Shown here: positions 16,489-24,938 of the stretch, piece by piece
How positions within the stretch are numbered: the stretch's first letter is position 1
Layout: every line of letters begins with the position of its first letter
Source of the DNA: Amycolatopsis regifaucium
GTDB taxonomy: Bacteria; Actinomycetota; Actinomycetes; Mycobacteriales; Pseudonocardiaceae
Length of the DNA stretch: 64,000 bases
NCBI RefSeq assembly: GCF_001613935.1
Contig: NZ_LQCI01000009.1
Coordinates: 26,819-90,818, forward strand
Direction: 5' to 3'
The notes under the pieces: generated by a model
The model's database searches: none
The model's input: the letters and a program-made list of their open reading frames with translations, nothing else
Told to the model about the DNA's origin: nothing
Made by a program: the position numbers and the translations under genes

Positions 16489-17614
16489 GTTTCGTGCGGT
16501 ACCGAGGGCTCGTCGAGTGCCATTCGAACCCGCCGCCCATCCATCCCCGTAAGCCACGCAGAAACCGTTGCAGTTCCACGGAAGGAACCCCGCTCAGCCG
16601 CTCGTGCGCCGCCTGGAAGTCGCGGACGACGTCGTTGTGCAGTTCGACGGTGATCGCCGTGGCCTCCTCGATCGAGCATTTCCGGTCTCCGGCGATCAGC
16701 AAGACCGCGTTGCAAGGCGGCGACTCGTCCTCCAGATCCTTGGCGACCGAGTGCACGTCGTTGACGAGCACGGACGCCGTGCCCGCCTGGATCGCCGCCT
16801 CGCGGACCCTCGGGTCGTAGTAGAGGTTCGACGTCAGTTCGTAGCCGCCGAGGACGTCGATCAGCGTCATCGACGTGTAGAAACTGTCGTGCTGCCGCGC
16901 CGCGAGATACTCCCACGCCGGCGGGTATTTCCCACTGTGGCGCCATGCCGCGTAGGCGGTCCAGCTCACGAACATCGCGAAGGTCGAATAGCAGACGCGT
17001 TGAACCTGGGCGGCCGTCCCGGCTCGCCGCAGGAAGTCCGTCCCCGAGTTCAGCGCCACCAGCACCCGGTCGTTCCGCAGCGTTTCGTCGAGGTCGCGGC
17101 TGAATTCACCCAGCGACGGCACCGGGTCCATGGCGGCCATCGCCAGCGCGAGCTTCGGCGGCAGTTCCGCCGGAACAGCGCCGAGCGAGGTGTCGTCGGC
17201 GTACAGATCGTCCGCCGCCCACCACGCCGCGTTGAGCCGTGCGGAGATCAGCAGCCGGTCGGGATCCTCACAGTCCGGGTGGGCGAGCATGACCAGCCTG
17301 CCGAAGCCCGCCTTCCCGATCTGCTCGCACTCCTCCTCGCCGAAACCGCACTCACCCGCCCACGCGACCAGCCTCCGGTCGACCTCCGCCGCGAGCGGAT
17401 CGTTGATCCGTTCGGTGACCGGGCAGTACAGCGGCGGCGCCGACCCGTCACCCCACGGCCGGTAGGCGTATCCGGGGTCGAGCCCGGATACGGGCCCCGG
17501 TGGCAGCGGGGTCTCCGCCGGGGTGTGTGCGAGCCGGGCCGCCAGGCGCGCGGCGGACGTTCCCAGTCCACTCGGCCCGGCCAGAAGCGTGGCCAGAGCG
17601 CCATGTTCCGTCAT
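16478..17614 (-). CDS. 2-methylisoborneol synthase
   Basis: A 378-residue class I terpene synthase that would cyclise 2-methylgeranyl diphosphate to the earthy odorant 2-methylisoborneol. The acidic metal motif is ADDLYADD at about 137-144 and the second metal site is NDVHSVAKD at about 280-288. An N-terminal low-complexity segment of about 55 residues (ATLLAGPSGLGTSAARLAAR, then Pro-rich) precedes the catalytic fold. It is shorter than the roughly 100-residue extension I recall from Streptomyces enzymes. I chose the ATG at 17614 with GGAG eight bases upstream over the GTG at 17623. It is the last gene of an operon with the methyltransferase that makes its substrate and two encapsulin shells, so it is the likely encapsulated cargo. 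Confidence 0.88.
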   Translation of the reverse strand: MTEHGALATLLAGPSGLGTSAARLAARLAHTPAETPLPPGPVSGLDPGYAYRPWGDGSAPPLYCPVTERINDPLAAEVDRRLVAWAGECGFGEEECEQIGKAGFGRLVMLAHPDCEDPDRLLISARLNAAWWAADDLYADDTSLGAVPAELPPKLALAMAAMDPVPSLGEFSRDLDETLRNDRVLVALNSGTDFLRRAGTAAQVQRVCYSTFAMFVSWTAYAAWRHSGKYPPAWEYLAARQHDSFYTSMTLIDVLGGYELTSNLYYDPRVREAAIQAGTASVLVNDVHSVAKDLEDESPPCNAVLLIAGDRKCSIEEATAITVELHNDVVRDFQAAHERLSGVPSVELQRFLRGLRGWMGGGFEWHSTSPRYRTKPGI

Positions 17615-17648
17615 CGCGGTCACTCCGATGGTCTCGGTGGATGCGGGA

Positions 17649-18512
17649 TCAGACGCGGTCCGCGGCGATGAGCAGGTAGTGGAAACTCCCTTCGCGGTAG
17701 GCGTCGAGGAACGGTCCCTCGATCCCGGTCGCCACCGACGACTTCGCCCGCAGCTCCCAGTACGGGATCGTGTCCGCCGTCAGGTCCACCACCGAGATCG
17801 GCACCAGGTCGTTCGCCGTCATCGCCTTGAAGTACTGGCTGCGCGGATGGATGTTGCAGGTGTAGTGCTGGTCGATCTGCGCGACGGCCTTGGACCGCCC
17901 ACCGGTCACGTCGTTGTAGCACCCGGTGATGGTGACGTAGCGCCCGCCGAACTCCAGTTGCCGCGCGTGTTCGGCGAAAAGTTCGTAGAGGTCCACGTAC
18001 ATGGTGCTTTCGTTGTTCCAGATCGCCTTGCGCGAGCCGGTTTCGAAGCCGGTGTCGAGCATGTTGCGGAAGTGGTAGCGCACCTTGTCGGCGACCCCGC
18101 GGATCTCCGCCTGGTGATTGGCGAACTCGACCTGCTTCTCCGAGATCGAGATCCCGTCGACGTGACAGCCGAACCGCGCGTTGGCCATGATGCTGGACCC
18201 GCCGCGTCCGCAGCCGGCGTCGAGGAGCCGGTCGCCCGGTTTGACGTCGCCGAGGTGATCGAGCAGGACGTCCGCCTGCGCGGTCTCCAGCCGGTGCATC
18301 TCGGCGATGATCCGCTCGTCACGGGTGCTCTCCGGCCCCTCCAGCACCGACCAGTCGACCTCACCCACCCCGTAGTGGTGGTGGTAGAGCCCGTCCACGT
18401 CGCCCAGCCGCAGGTTGACCGGGTCCTTCTCCTTGTTCCAGTACGACGCCACCGACTTCTGGTATTCGGTGCGCAGAACCTTGGTGGGAGCGGGCGTACG
18501 GGCGACTGTCAC
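17649..18512 (-). CDS. Geranyl diphosphate 2-C-methyltransferase
   Basis: A 287-residue SAM-dependent methyltransferase that converts geranyl diphosphate to 2-methylgeranyl diphosphate. The SAM-binding loop LLDAGCGRGGSSIMA is at about 92-106. Family-typical aromatic and acidic residues follow (IWNNESTMYVDLYELF, then TGCYND). The GTG at 18512 has AAAGGA eight bases upstream; the frame continues further upstream only as non-homologous sequence. It lies 25 bp before the terpene synthase and 53 bp after a shell protein gene, all on one strand. Together the two enzymes form the complete dedicated pathway to 2-methylisoborneol. Confidence 0.9.
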   Translation of the reverse strand: MTVARTPAPTKVLRTEYQKSVASYWNKEKDPVNLRLGDVDGLYHHHYGVGEVDWSVLEGPESTRDERIIAEMHRLETAQADVLLDHLGDVKPGDRLLDAGCGRGGSSIMANARFGCHVDGISISEKQVEFANHQAEIRGVADKVRYHFRNMLDTGFETGSRKAIWNNESTMYVDLYELFAEHARQLEFGGRYVTITGCYNDVTGGRSKAVAQIDQHYTCNIHPRSQYFKAMTANDLVPISVVDLTADTIPYWELRAKSSVATGIEGPFLDAYREGSFHYLLIAADRV

Positions 18513-18565
18513 GTGGGTGGTCCTTTCTCGGTTGTTCAAGTGCGGTGTCGATGTGGATCGAGGGG

Positions 18566-19954
18566 TCACCGGGCGACCTCGACGTTCTCCAGGACGCCGA
18601 GCGCGTCGGGTACGAGTACGGCGGCCGAGTAGTAGGTACTGACCAGATAGGTGGCCACGGCCTGCTCGGTGATGCCGTCGAACCGCACGTTCAGACCGGG
18701 CTCGTACTCGTCGGGCAGACCGGTCTGATGCAGCCCGACCACGCCGTTGTCCTCCAACCCGGTCCGCATGGCGAGGATCGACGACGTCCCCGCGTCGGTG
18801 ATCGGGATCTTGTCGCAGGGCAGCAGCGGCACCCCGCGCCACGCGGCGACCACCTTGCCGTCGACCGTGGTGCCCTCCGGGTACAGGCTGCGGCGCGTGC
18901 ATTCCCGCCCGAACGCGGCGATCGCGCGCGGATGGGCGAGGAAGAACTTCGTCTTGCGGCGGCGGCTGACGAGTTCGTCCATGTCGTCGGGCGTAGGCGG
19001 GCCCGACCGGGTCTGGAACCGCGATTTCAGATCGGCGTTGTGCAGCAGGCCGAACTCACGGTTGTTGATCAGGTCGTGCTCCTGCCGCTCCCGCAGCGCC
19101 TCCACGGTCAGCCGGAGTTGCTCGTCGAACTGGTTCATCGGCCCGTTGTAGAGATCGGTCACCCGTGTGTGCACCCGCAGCGACGTCTGGGCGACGGCCA
19201 GGTCGTACTCGCGCGGTGAGGTCTCGTAGTCGACGAACGTGCCCGGCAGCGGCGGCTCGCCGTCGTGTCCGGACGACATCCCGATCTCCGCCTCACCCTT
19301 CGCGTTCTGGGGTTTGGTCCCCCGCGCCAGCATGTCCTGCACATGACGGCGCATCGCCTCGGACCTGCCGTTGAGGTCGGCGAAGTCGCCGGCGCGCAGG
19401 GTCAGCACGATCACCGGGGTGATGGCCTTGACCGTGTACGGCCAGTTCCGCTCGATCCCGGCGAGCGTCTCCTCGCCGAAATGATCACCGTCGGCCATGC
19501 TGCCGATGGTCGACTCGCCGCCGTACTCGCCAGGCGCCACCTTGACCACCTTGCCGTGCGCGACCAGCACGACCTCGTCGAGCGGGGTGCCGTGGCGGAC
19601 GATCGTCTCGCCGGGCCGGTACTCGTGCTGTACGAACCGGTCGGCGAGCGCGGTGAGCGTATCCTCGTCGTCGAACCCCCGCAGCAGCGCCAATTCCGCC
19701 AGCTCCTGCGGGACGACCCGGACCTCGGCGCCGACGTTGGTGAAGCTCACCCGCCCGTCGCCGATGGCGTAGGTCAGGCGCCGGTTGACCCGGAAGGTGC
19801 CACCTTTCGTCTCGACCCAGGGCAGCAGCTTCAGCAGCCAGCGCGGCGTGATGCTCTGCATCTGCGGCCGCGTCTTGGTGGTCGTCGCCAGATTCCGCGC
19901 TGCCGCGGGGCTGAGACTCGACCGCCGGTCGACCTCCGGCGTCGTGGCCGTCAT
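18566..19954 (-). CDS. Family 2B encapsulin shell protein (second copy)
   Basis: A 462-residue HK97-fold shell protein with an inserted cyclic-nucleotide-binding-like domain. The N-terminal arm [20 protein letters not shown] (about 20-39) and the C-terminal shell core with [19 protein letters not shown] and [20 protein letters not shown] mark the family; older annotation would call it EshA or a Crp-like protein. The insert (about 95-205) keeps FGEE in its phosphate-binding cassette but lacks the expected Arg. There is no DNA-binding helix-turn-helix. Its ATG overlaps the stop of the first shell gene by 4 bases (ATGA, 19951-19954), so the two shells are translationally coupled and may co-assemble. 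The shell probably houses the terpene synthase encoded downstream. Confidence 0.88.
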   Translation of the reverse strand: MTATTPEVDRRSSLSPAAARNLATTTKTRPQMQSITPRWLLKLLPWVETKGGTFRVNRRLTYAIGDGRVSFTNVGAEVRVVPQELAELALLRGFDDEDTLTALADRFVQHEYRPGETIVRHGTPLDEVVLVAHGKVVKVAPGEYGGESTIGSMADGDHFGEETLAGIERNWPYTVKAITPVIVLTLRAGDFADLNGRSEAMRRHVQDMLARGTKPQNAKGEAEIGMSSGHDGEPPLPGTFVDYETSPREYDLAVAQTSLRVHTRVTDLYNGPMNQFDEQLRLTVEALRERQEHDLINNREFGLLHNADLKSRFQTRSGPPTPDDMDELVSRRRKTKFFLAHPRAIAAFGRECTRRSLYPEGTTVDGKVVAAWRGVPLLPCDKIPITDAGTSSILAMRTGLEDNGVVGLHQTGLPDEYEPGLNVRFDGITEQAVATYLVSTYYSAAVLVPDALGVLENVEVAR

Positions 19955-21372
19955 CCTTCGCGGCCGAGTTCGGCGGCTTCGAGCACGGCCAGCGCGTCCG
20001 GTACGAGCACGGCGGCGGAGTAGTACGTGCTGACGAGGTAGGAGATGATCGCCTGCTCCGAGATCCCCATGAAGCGGACGTTCAGGCCCGGCTCGTACTC
20101 GTCGGGCAGGCCGATCTGACGCAGGCCGACCACGCCCTGGTTCTTCTCGCCGGTGCGCATCAGCAGCACGGAACTGGTGTTGCTCTGGCTCACCGGGATC
20201 TTGTTGCACGGCAGGATCGGGATCCCGCGCCAGGACGGCACCTTGTGCCCGCCGAGGTCGGCGCCGGTGGGGTAGATACCGCGTTTGCTGCACTCACGGC
20301 TGAACGCGGCGATCGTGCGCGGATGCGCGAGGAAGAAGCCGGGTTCCTTCCACACCAGCGCGAGCAGGTCGTCGAAGTCGTCCGGGGTCGGCGGGCCGGT
20401 GCGCGTGGCGATCCGCTGGGTGAAGTCGGCGTTGTGGAGCAGGCCGAAGTCCGAGTTGTTGATCATCTCGTATTCTTGCCGCTCACGCAGCGCCTCGATG
20501 GTCAGGCGGAGCTGCTGCTCGGTCTGGTCCATCGGCTGGTTGTAGAGGTCGGAGACCCGGCTGTGCACCCGCAGCACGGTCTGGGCGACACTCAGCTCGT
20601 ATTCCCGCGGTGAGGTCTCGTAGTCGACGAACGTGCCCGGCAGCAGCGGCTCGCCGTCGTGGCCGGAGGAGATGTCGATCTCGGCCTCGCCGAAGTCGTT
20701 GGACCGCCCGGTGTCCTGCGACGCCAGCTCGATCTGCGCCTGCAGTGATTCGGACTGCTCCAAAACCTGCTCGAAGGCCTGGCGGCTCAGCGTCAGCACG
20801 GTGCAGACGGTGGCAGCCTTGGCGGTGAACTCCCAGATACCGTCGCCGTCGACGAGCGCCTGGGCGCCGAAGTAGTCGCCGTCCTTGACCACGCCGAGCG
20901 CGGTCTCGTCGCCGTAAGGCCCGGGGCCCGTCTTGGTGATCTTGCCGTGCGCGATGAGGTAGACCCGGTCGGCGCGATGCCCGAATTCGACGAGCACGTC
21001 GCCGGCGGCCACCTCCTGCTGTTCGAAGCGGCGGGCGAGTTCGGCGAGGACCTCTTCGTCGTCGTAACCTTTGAGGGGCTTCAGTTCCCCGAGTTCCGCC
21101 GGGATCACGCTCACAGTGGCACCGGTCTTCGAGAACGTCACCCGTCCGTCGCCGACCGCGTAATTGAGCCGCCGGTTGACCCGATAGGCGCCACCGTTGA
21201 CCTGGACCCATTCGAGCATCTTCAGCAGCCACCGGGACGAGATTCCCTGCATCTGCGGGACGGTTTTGGTCGTGGTCGCCAGGTTGCGCGCGGCGGCCCG
21301 ACCCAAACTCAGCTGCGGATTTCCCGGCCCCTGGACACCTTCGGCGGAAGTGTCCGATTCGGTCACGGTCAC
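19951..21372 (-). CDS. Family 2B encapsulin shell protein (first copy)
   Basis: A 473-residue paralogue of the next shell gene, with the same layout: N-terminal arm [20 protein letters not shown] (about 28-47), inserted cyclic-nucleotide-like domain about 105-215, and HK97 core with [19 protein letters not shown] and [20 protein letters not shown]. The cassette in the insert reads FGAQAL, so the Glu that contacts ribose in true cAMP sensors is missing, as is the Arg. The two copies differ most inside the insert and around residues 330-365. It is the first gene of the operon. I use the GTG at 21372; AAGG lies 12 bases upstream, and GTG at 21366 or 21384 are alternatives. Confidence 0.88.
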   Translation of the reverse strand: MTVTESDTSAEGVQGPGNPQLSLGRAAARNLATTTKTVPQMQGISSRWLLKMLEWVQVNGGAYRVNRRLNYAVGDGRVTFSKTGATVSVIPAELGELKPLKGYDDEEVLAELARRFEQQEVAAGDVLVEFGHRADRVYLIAHGKITKTGPGPYGDETALGVVKDGDYFGAQALVDGDGIWEFTAKAATVCTVLTLSRQAFEQVLEQSESLQAQIELASQDTGRSNDFGEAEIDISSGHDGEPLLPGTFVDYETSPREYELSVAQTVLRVHSRVSDLYNQPMDQTEQQLRLTIEALRERQEYEMINNSDFGLLHNADFTQRIATRTGPPTPDDFDDLLALVWKEPGFFLAHPRTIAAFSRECSKRGIYPTGADLGGHKVPSWRGIPILPCNKIPVSQSNTSSVLLMRTGEKNQGVVGLRQIGLPDEYEPGLNVRFMGISEQAIISYLVSTYYSAAVLVPDALAVLEAAELGREG

Positions 21373-21869
21373 AGCAAGGTCCACCCTTCGATAGTCATGT
21401 GAACAAACAAGATCCACGAACCGCGGCGGGCCGGTATTCCCCGAGGTGACGGCCCCGCAGGGATCAACATAGCAAGGCGTTTTGCCCGCACAAGCGCACT
21501 TTCGGGTAATGCGAAAAGGCCACCCGAATGCCGATTCAGGCATTGCCGCCGAAAGATCTTCTCATCGTGACTCGTCAATTTAAAACGCTCACGCAATCGG
21601 GTCAGTCCCAGCCCTGAGGTGTTATGCGAAGCCCTCGCGAAACTCCCGGCGGTGCCGGTGATGCGGCCGTTGGAGTGGGCAGGGCGATCACTTTCGGGTC
21701 GACGCCCCGCACATGTTCGACGGCGACTTGACAGACAGCGACGAAACAGAGGGTCGCGTTCGGACACCCCGTCGTGTCAGTCACTCCCGCGCGGCCACCA
21801 TGTTCCGGTACGGACGGGTCATAGTTCAGTCCTTGCTGATATATCAGCGGTGGCTGTACTGTCCTGGCT
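21373..21869. other. Divergent promoter region of encapsulin operon and cmtR
   Basis: Nearly 500 bp without a convincing gene. It is less G+C-rich around 21475-21600 and holds two nested inverted repeats: TTCGGGT/ACCCGAA (21501-21507 with 21522-21528) and AATGCC/GGCATT (21527-21532 with 21539-21544). These lie 130-170 bp upstream of the first shell gene and are candidate control sites for the operon. The cmtR operator is at the far end. Confidence 0.45.
21835..21848. promoter_or_regulatory. Probable CmtR operator
   Basis: GCTGATATATCAGC is a perfect 14-bp palindrome ending 21 bases before the cmtR start. The AT-rich centre and position over the likely promoter are typical of ArsR/SmtB operators, so autorepression that is lifted by metal is expected. 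Confidence 0.6.
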
Positions 21870-22211
21870 GTGCTGACGTGTGAAACCCACGGTGCCGCGC
21901 TCGCCCGGCTGGGACGTGCCCTCGCCGACCCGAACCGGTGCAAGATCCTGGTCGCCTTGCTCGACGGTGTGAGCTACCCCGGTCAGCTGGCCGTCCAACT
22001 CGGACTGAGCCGGTCCAATGTGTCCAACCACCTCGCCTGTCTGCGGGGCTGCGGCCTGGTCGTGGCCACCTACGAAGGCCGCCAAGTTCGCTACGCGCTG
22101 GCCGACGGGCATCTCGCCCGCGCACTCCGTGAACTGGTCCAGGTCGTGCTCGCCGTCGACACGGCCGAGCCCTGCATCGAGGACGACACCAGCCTCCGGG
22201 TGCTCCGATGA
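21870..22211 (+). CDS. cmtR: CmtR-type Cd(II)/Pb(II)-sensing repressor
   Basis: A 113-residue ArsR/SmtB-family winged-helix repressor. It matches Mycobacterium tuberculosis CmtR closely, and the three sensing cysteines fall at the same numbers: Cys57 and Cys61 in the recognition helix (NHLACLRGCGLV) and Cys102 near the C terminus. Extra cysteines are at 4 and 24. Metal binding should release it from DNA. The GTG at 21870 starts just downstream of a 14-bp palindrome. Its stop overlaps the next gene's ATG by 4 bases, so it controls the downstream exporter. In mycobacteria the partner is a P-type ATPase; here it is a CDF transporter. Confidence 0.92.
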   Translation: MLTCETHGAALARLGRALADPNRCKILVALLDGVSYPGQLAVQLGLSRSNVSNHLACLRGCGLVVATYEGRQVRYALADGHLARALRELVQVVLAVDTAEPCIEDDTSLRVLR

Positions 22212-22876
22212 CCGAACGCGCTCTTCCCGTCGAGACCGGTGGCTGCACGGATGGCTGCTGCACCACGGTGTCCACAGTGGACCCGAATCGGCGCGCCCTG
22301 CTGTCACGGCGGGTGCGGCTCCTGGTCGCGGCGACGATCACCTACAACGTCATCGAGGCCGTCGTCGCCATCTCGGCAGGCACCATGGCCTCCTCGACCG
22401 CGCTGATCGGCTTCGGCCTGGACTCGGTCATCGAAGTCGCCTCCGCCACGGCGGTCGCCTGGCAGTTCTCCGGAGCGGACCCTGAAGCCCGTGAACGCAC
22501 CGCGCTCAAGATCATCGCGGTGTCCTTCTTCGCGTTGGCCGCCTACGTCACCGTCGAGTCCGTACGCACCCTGTTCGGCGCCGACCAGGCCGAGCACTCA
22601 GGAGTCGGCATCGTGCTGGCGGCGATCTCACTGCTCGTGATGCCGTTCCTCTCCCTCGCTCAGCGCCGCGCCGGCCGAGAACTCGGCTCAGCGAGTGCCG
22701 TCGCCGACTCGAAACAGACCTTGCTCTGCAGCTGTCTTTCCGGTGTGCTGCTCGTCGGGTTGCTGCTCAACAGCCTCCTCGGCTGGTACTGGGTGGACCC
22801 GCTGGTCGCGCTCGTCATCGCCGCCGTCGCGATCAAGGAAGGCCGCGAAGCCTGGCGCGGCGAGCACTGCTGCTGA
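22208..22876 (+). CDS. CDF-family heavy-metal efflux transporter
   Basis: A 222-residue membrane protein with about six hydrophobic helices and the cation diffusion facilitator layout. The metal-site segments are GFGLDSVIEVAS in helix two and VADSKQTLLCS in helix five. It lacks the long cytoplasmic C-terminal domain of many CDF proteins. Cys-rich ends (GGCTDGCC near residue 12-19 and EHCC at the C terminus) suit a soft metal such as Cd or Pb, as does coupling to CmtR through an ATGA overlap. It should export metal using the proton gradient. The methyltransferase gene follows 10 bp later. Confidence 0.85.
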   Translation: MTERALPVETGGCTDGCCTTVSTVDPNRRALLSRRVRLLVAATITYNVIEAVVAISAGTMASSTALIGFGLDSVIEVASATAVAWQFSGADPEARERTALKIIAVSFFALAAYVTVESVRTLFGADQAEHSGVGIVLAAISLLVMPFLSLAQRRAGRELGSASAVADSKQTLLCSCLSGVLLVGLLLNSLLGWYWVDPLVALVIAAVAIKEGREAWRGEHCC

Positions 22877-22886
22877 AAGGAGCGTC

Positions 22887-23501
22887 ATGACCCGGTCCGC
22901 GCGCTGGAACCGCTACTGGGACGGCAAATCGCGGAACTACGACCGGGAGATGCAGTTCCTCGACCGGAAGCTCTTCGGCGATTCCCGGGAATGGGCCTGC
23001 GGTCAGGCCACCGGAGACGTCCTCGAGGTCGCCGTCGGGACAGGACTGAACCTGCCGCTCTACCCCGACGGCGTCACCCTCACCGGCGTCGACCTCAGCG
23101 ACGGCATGCTCGCCATCGCCCGCGGCCGCGCCGAACGCATCGGCCACCCGGTCACCCTCCGGCGGGCCGACGCCCACGACCTGCCCTTCGAGGCCGGTTC
23201 GTTCGACACCGTGGTCTGCACGCTCGGGCTCTGCGCGATCCCGGACCACGACAAGGCGTTGCGGGAAATGGCCCGCGTCCTCCGGCCCGGTGGACGGCTC
23301 ATCCTGCTCGACCACATCGCGAGTTCGACGCGCGCGATCCGCGGCCTGCAATGGCTCACGGAGAAGATCACCGTGCCGATGGCCGGCGAGCACTTCCTTC
23401 GCCGCCCGGCGGAAATGATCGGCGCGCTCGGCCTGGCCGTCGAGAAGCAGGAGCGGTTCAAACTCGGGCTGGTGGAGCGGCTCGTCGCGACCAGGGGGTG
23501 A
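22887..23501 (+). CDS. Class I SAM-dependent methyltransferase
   Basis: A 204-residue UbiE-like methyltransferase. The SAM motif LEVAVGTGLNLPLYP is at about 46-60, the acidic ribose contact in GVDLSDGML at about 66-74, and ADAHDLPFEAGSFD follows. The ATG at 22887 has AAAGGAG six bases upstream. It is third in the cmtR operon. Its Cys content is low and no arsenite-binding Cys triad is visible, so arsenic methylation is unlikely. The substrate is not known, although co-expression with metal efflux suggests a detoxification or membrane-modification role. Confidence 0.8.
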   Translation: MTRSARWNRYWDGKSRNYDREMQFLDRKLFGDSREWACGQATGDVLEVAVGTGLNLPLYPDGVTLTGVDLSDGMLAIARGRAERIGHPVTLRRADAHDLPFEAGSFDTVVCTLGLCAIPDHDKALREMARVLRPGGRLILLDHIASSTRAIRGLQWLTEKITVPMAGEHFLRRPAEMIGALGLAVEKQERFKLGLVERLVATRG

Positions 23502-23685
23502 CCGGGGACGCCGGTGTCCGCACAGTCACGACTCCTCGAAGGTGCCGGCGGGAGCGGACTTCACCCGGTTTCACGAGCAGGTGGTGAGTGCTAATGAGGG
23601 GTAAGACAAACGTGGCGTGACAGAGTCTTGTGGCGCGAGGGCTCACCGGGATGCGGCGGCGTCACCAGTCACACCGGTGGCGCGG

Positions 23686-23746
23686 GAAGTACATGATGGC
23701 CCCCTTCCTTGCGCCTAGCGCAAGGAAGGGGGCCATCATGTACTTC
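23686..23746. terminator. 61-bp near-perfect palindrome, family copy 1
   Basis: Arms of 29 bp pair perfectly around a 3-base CTA loop; the left arm begins GAAGTACATGATGGCCCCC. A second copy differing by a few bases lies at 38177-38233. Both sit between convergent genes. Confidence 0.75.
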
Positions 23747-23804
23747 GAAGGTTCGCGCCGAGGCACGGCGCGCTGCCGTGTGGGCTGCCTCGGTCGCGAA
23801 AGGT

Positions 23805-23853
23805 CGTGAAGGCCTCCTTCCCTACGTTCAAGGTAGGAAAGGAGGCCTTCACG
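23805..23853. terminator. Long hairpin before the xylanase stop
   Basis: Arms of 21 bp with one mismatch (starting CGTGAAGGCCTCCTT) flank a 7-base loop. It lies 31 bp past the xylanase stop and probably terminates that gene. Confidence 0.7.
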
Positions 23854-23883
23854 GACCAACCTCACTCACGACCCCGAAGGGAC

Positions 23884-24900
23884 TCAGGGGTTGATGCGGG
23901 TGTAGGCCGGTTTCGGCCGCAGGTTGGTGTCGAACAGGCACGCCGCGCCCTGTCCGGGGAACGTGTCCGGCACCCACGAGTGGCGGTCGGTGAAGCCCCA
24001 GGTCGTGAACTCCACGCACCGCGCCACCGCGTGGCACCCGTCCCAGAGCTGCTTGAAGTAGCTCGCCTGCGTGTTCAGCTTGGTGCTGTCGGGGGGCATC
24101 GGGATGCGGACGTCGGCCTCGGTGATGGCGACGTCGACACCCAGCGCGGCGAACCGGGCGAGGTTCGCCTGGTAGCCGCCGGGGAAGCCGTACTGAGTGG
24201 CCAAGTGCGCCTGGAAGCCGACGCCGTCGATCGGCACGCCTTGCTGTTTCAGCGTCTGCACCAGGTTGTACAGGGCGTCGCTCTTCGCGTTGAGCCCTTC
24301 GGTGTTGTAGTCGTTGATGTACAGCTTCGCGGACGGATCCGCCGCGCGGGCCCAGCGGAACGCGTCGGCGACGTAGCCGTCACCGAGTTTCCGCTGGAAT
24401 ACCGACGCCCGGCGGGTGCCGTCGTCGTCGAACATCTCGTTCACCACGTCCCAGGCCCGGATCTTGCCTTTGTACCGGCCCATTTCCGTGGTGATGTGCC
24501 GCTGCACCACCGACCGCAGCTCACCGGCGCCGACGTTGTTCATCCAACCGGGCAGCTGGCTGTGCCAGACGAGGGTGTGCCCGCGGACCGACTTGCCGTT
24601 TCGCTGGGTGTAGTCGACGATCGCGTCCGCGCCGGACCAGTTGTACTGGCCCCGGTCCGTCTCGACGACACCCCATTTCATCTCGTTTTCGGGGGTGACG
24701 TTGTCGAATTCGCGGGTGAGCACGGAACGGTAATCGACTTCACTGGCGAGGTGATTCGCCGCGACTGCGCTGCCGACGTAGCGATTCGTGATGTCCTTCA
24801 GCGGACCGGCGGCCGAAGCCGGGGTCGAGTTCCACACCGAAATACCCGCGACGGCGACCAAAAGAGCGACCGCTCGTCTTGTCGAGAACGTGTTCTTCAT
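23884..24900 (-). CDS. Secreted endo-1,4-beta-xylanase, GH10
   Basis: A 338-residue secreted xylanase consisting of a signal peptide (cleavage near ASA at 28-30) and one GH10 catalytic barrel. Acid/base Glu155 is in WDVVNEM and nucleophile Glu261 in ITEADVR. NEMKWG and HTLVWHSQLP substrate-site motifs are present. There is no carbohydrate-binding module. It cuts the xylan backbone outside the cell. AAAAGGAG precedes the ATG. A LacI regulator is divergently placed only 38 bp away, so both are probably controlled from one compact site (24908-24922). Confidence 0.93.
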   Translation of the reverse strand: MKNTFSTRRAVALLVAVAGISVWNSTPASAAGPLKDITNRYVGSAVAANHLASEVDYRSVLTREFDNVTPENEMKWGVVETDRGQYNWSGADAIVDYTQRNGKSVRGHTLVWHSQLPGWMNNVGAGELRSVVQRHITTEMGRYKGKIRAWDVVNEMFDDDGTRRASVFQRKLGDGYVADAFRWARAADPSAKLYINDYNTEGLNAKSDALYNLVQTLKQQGVPIDGVGFQAHLATQYGFPGGYQANLARFAALGVDVAITEADVRIPMPPDSTKLNTQASYFKQLWDGCHAVARCVEFTTWGFTDRHSWVPDTFPGQGAACLFDTNLRPKPAYTRINP

Positions 24901-24907
24901 GGGTCTC

Positions 24908-24922
24908 CTTTTCGTTGATAAG
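24908..24922. promoter_or_regulatory. Candidate LacI operator between xylanase and lacI-type gene
   Basis: CTTTTCGTTGATAAG is an imperfect 15-bp dyad (5 of 7 pairs) within the 38-bp divergent gap, overlapping the xylanase ribosome-binding site. It shares CGTTG with the element at 29620. Confidence 0.35.
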
Positions 24923-24938
24923 ACGTAGAATCACTGAC

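Larger units (their letters stand above)
23502..23883. other. Convergent gap with two strong hairpins
   Basis: No gene is supported here. The gap lies between the methyltransferase and the convergent xylanase and is dominated by two long palindromes, described separately at 23686-23746 and 23805-23853. Confidence 0.6.

Noticed and set aside
18566..21372. Two Crp/Fnr-type transcription factors
   Set aside because: Both have a cyclic-nucleotide-like domain but no helix-turn-helix; the rest matches the HK97-type encapsulin core, so they are shell proteins.
21385..21767. Possible small genes in the encapsulin/cmtR gap
   Set aside because: Frames there have no coding bias or recognisable domain and overlap likely promoter elements.
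22887..23501. Arsenite methyltransferase
   Set aside because: The metal-operon context is tempting, but the conserved cysteines of ArsM proteins are absent.
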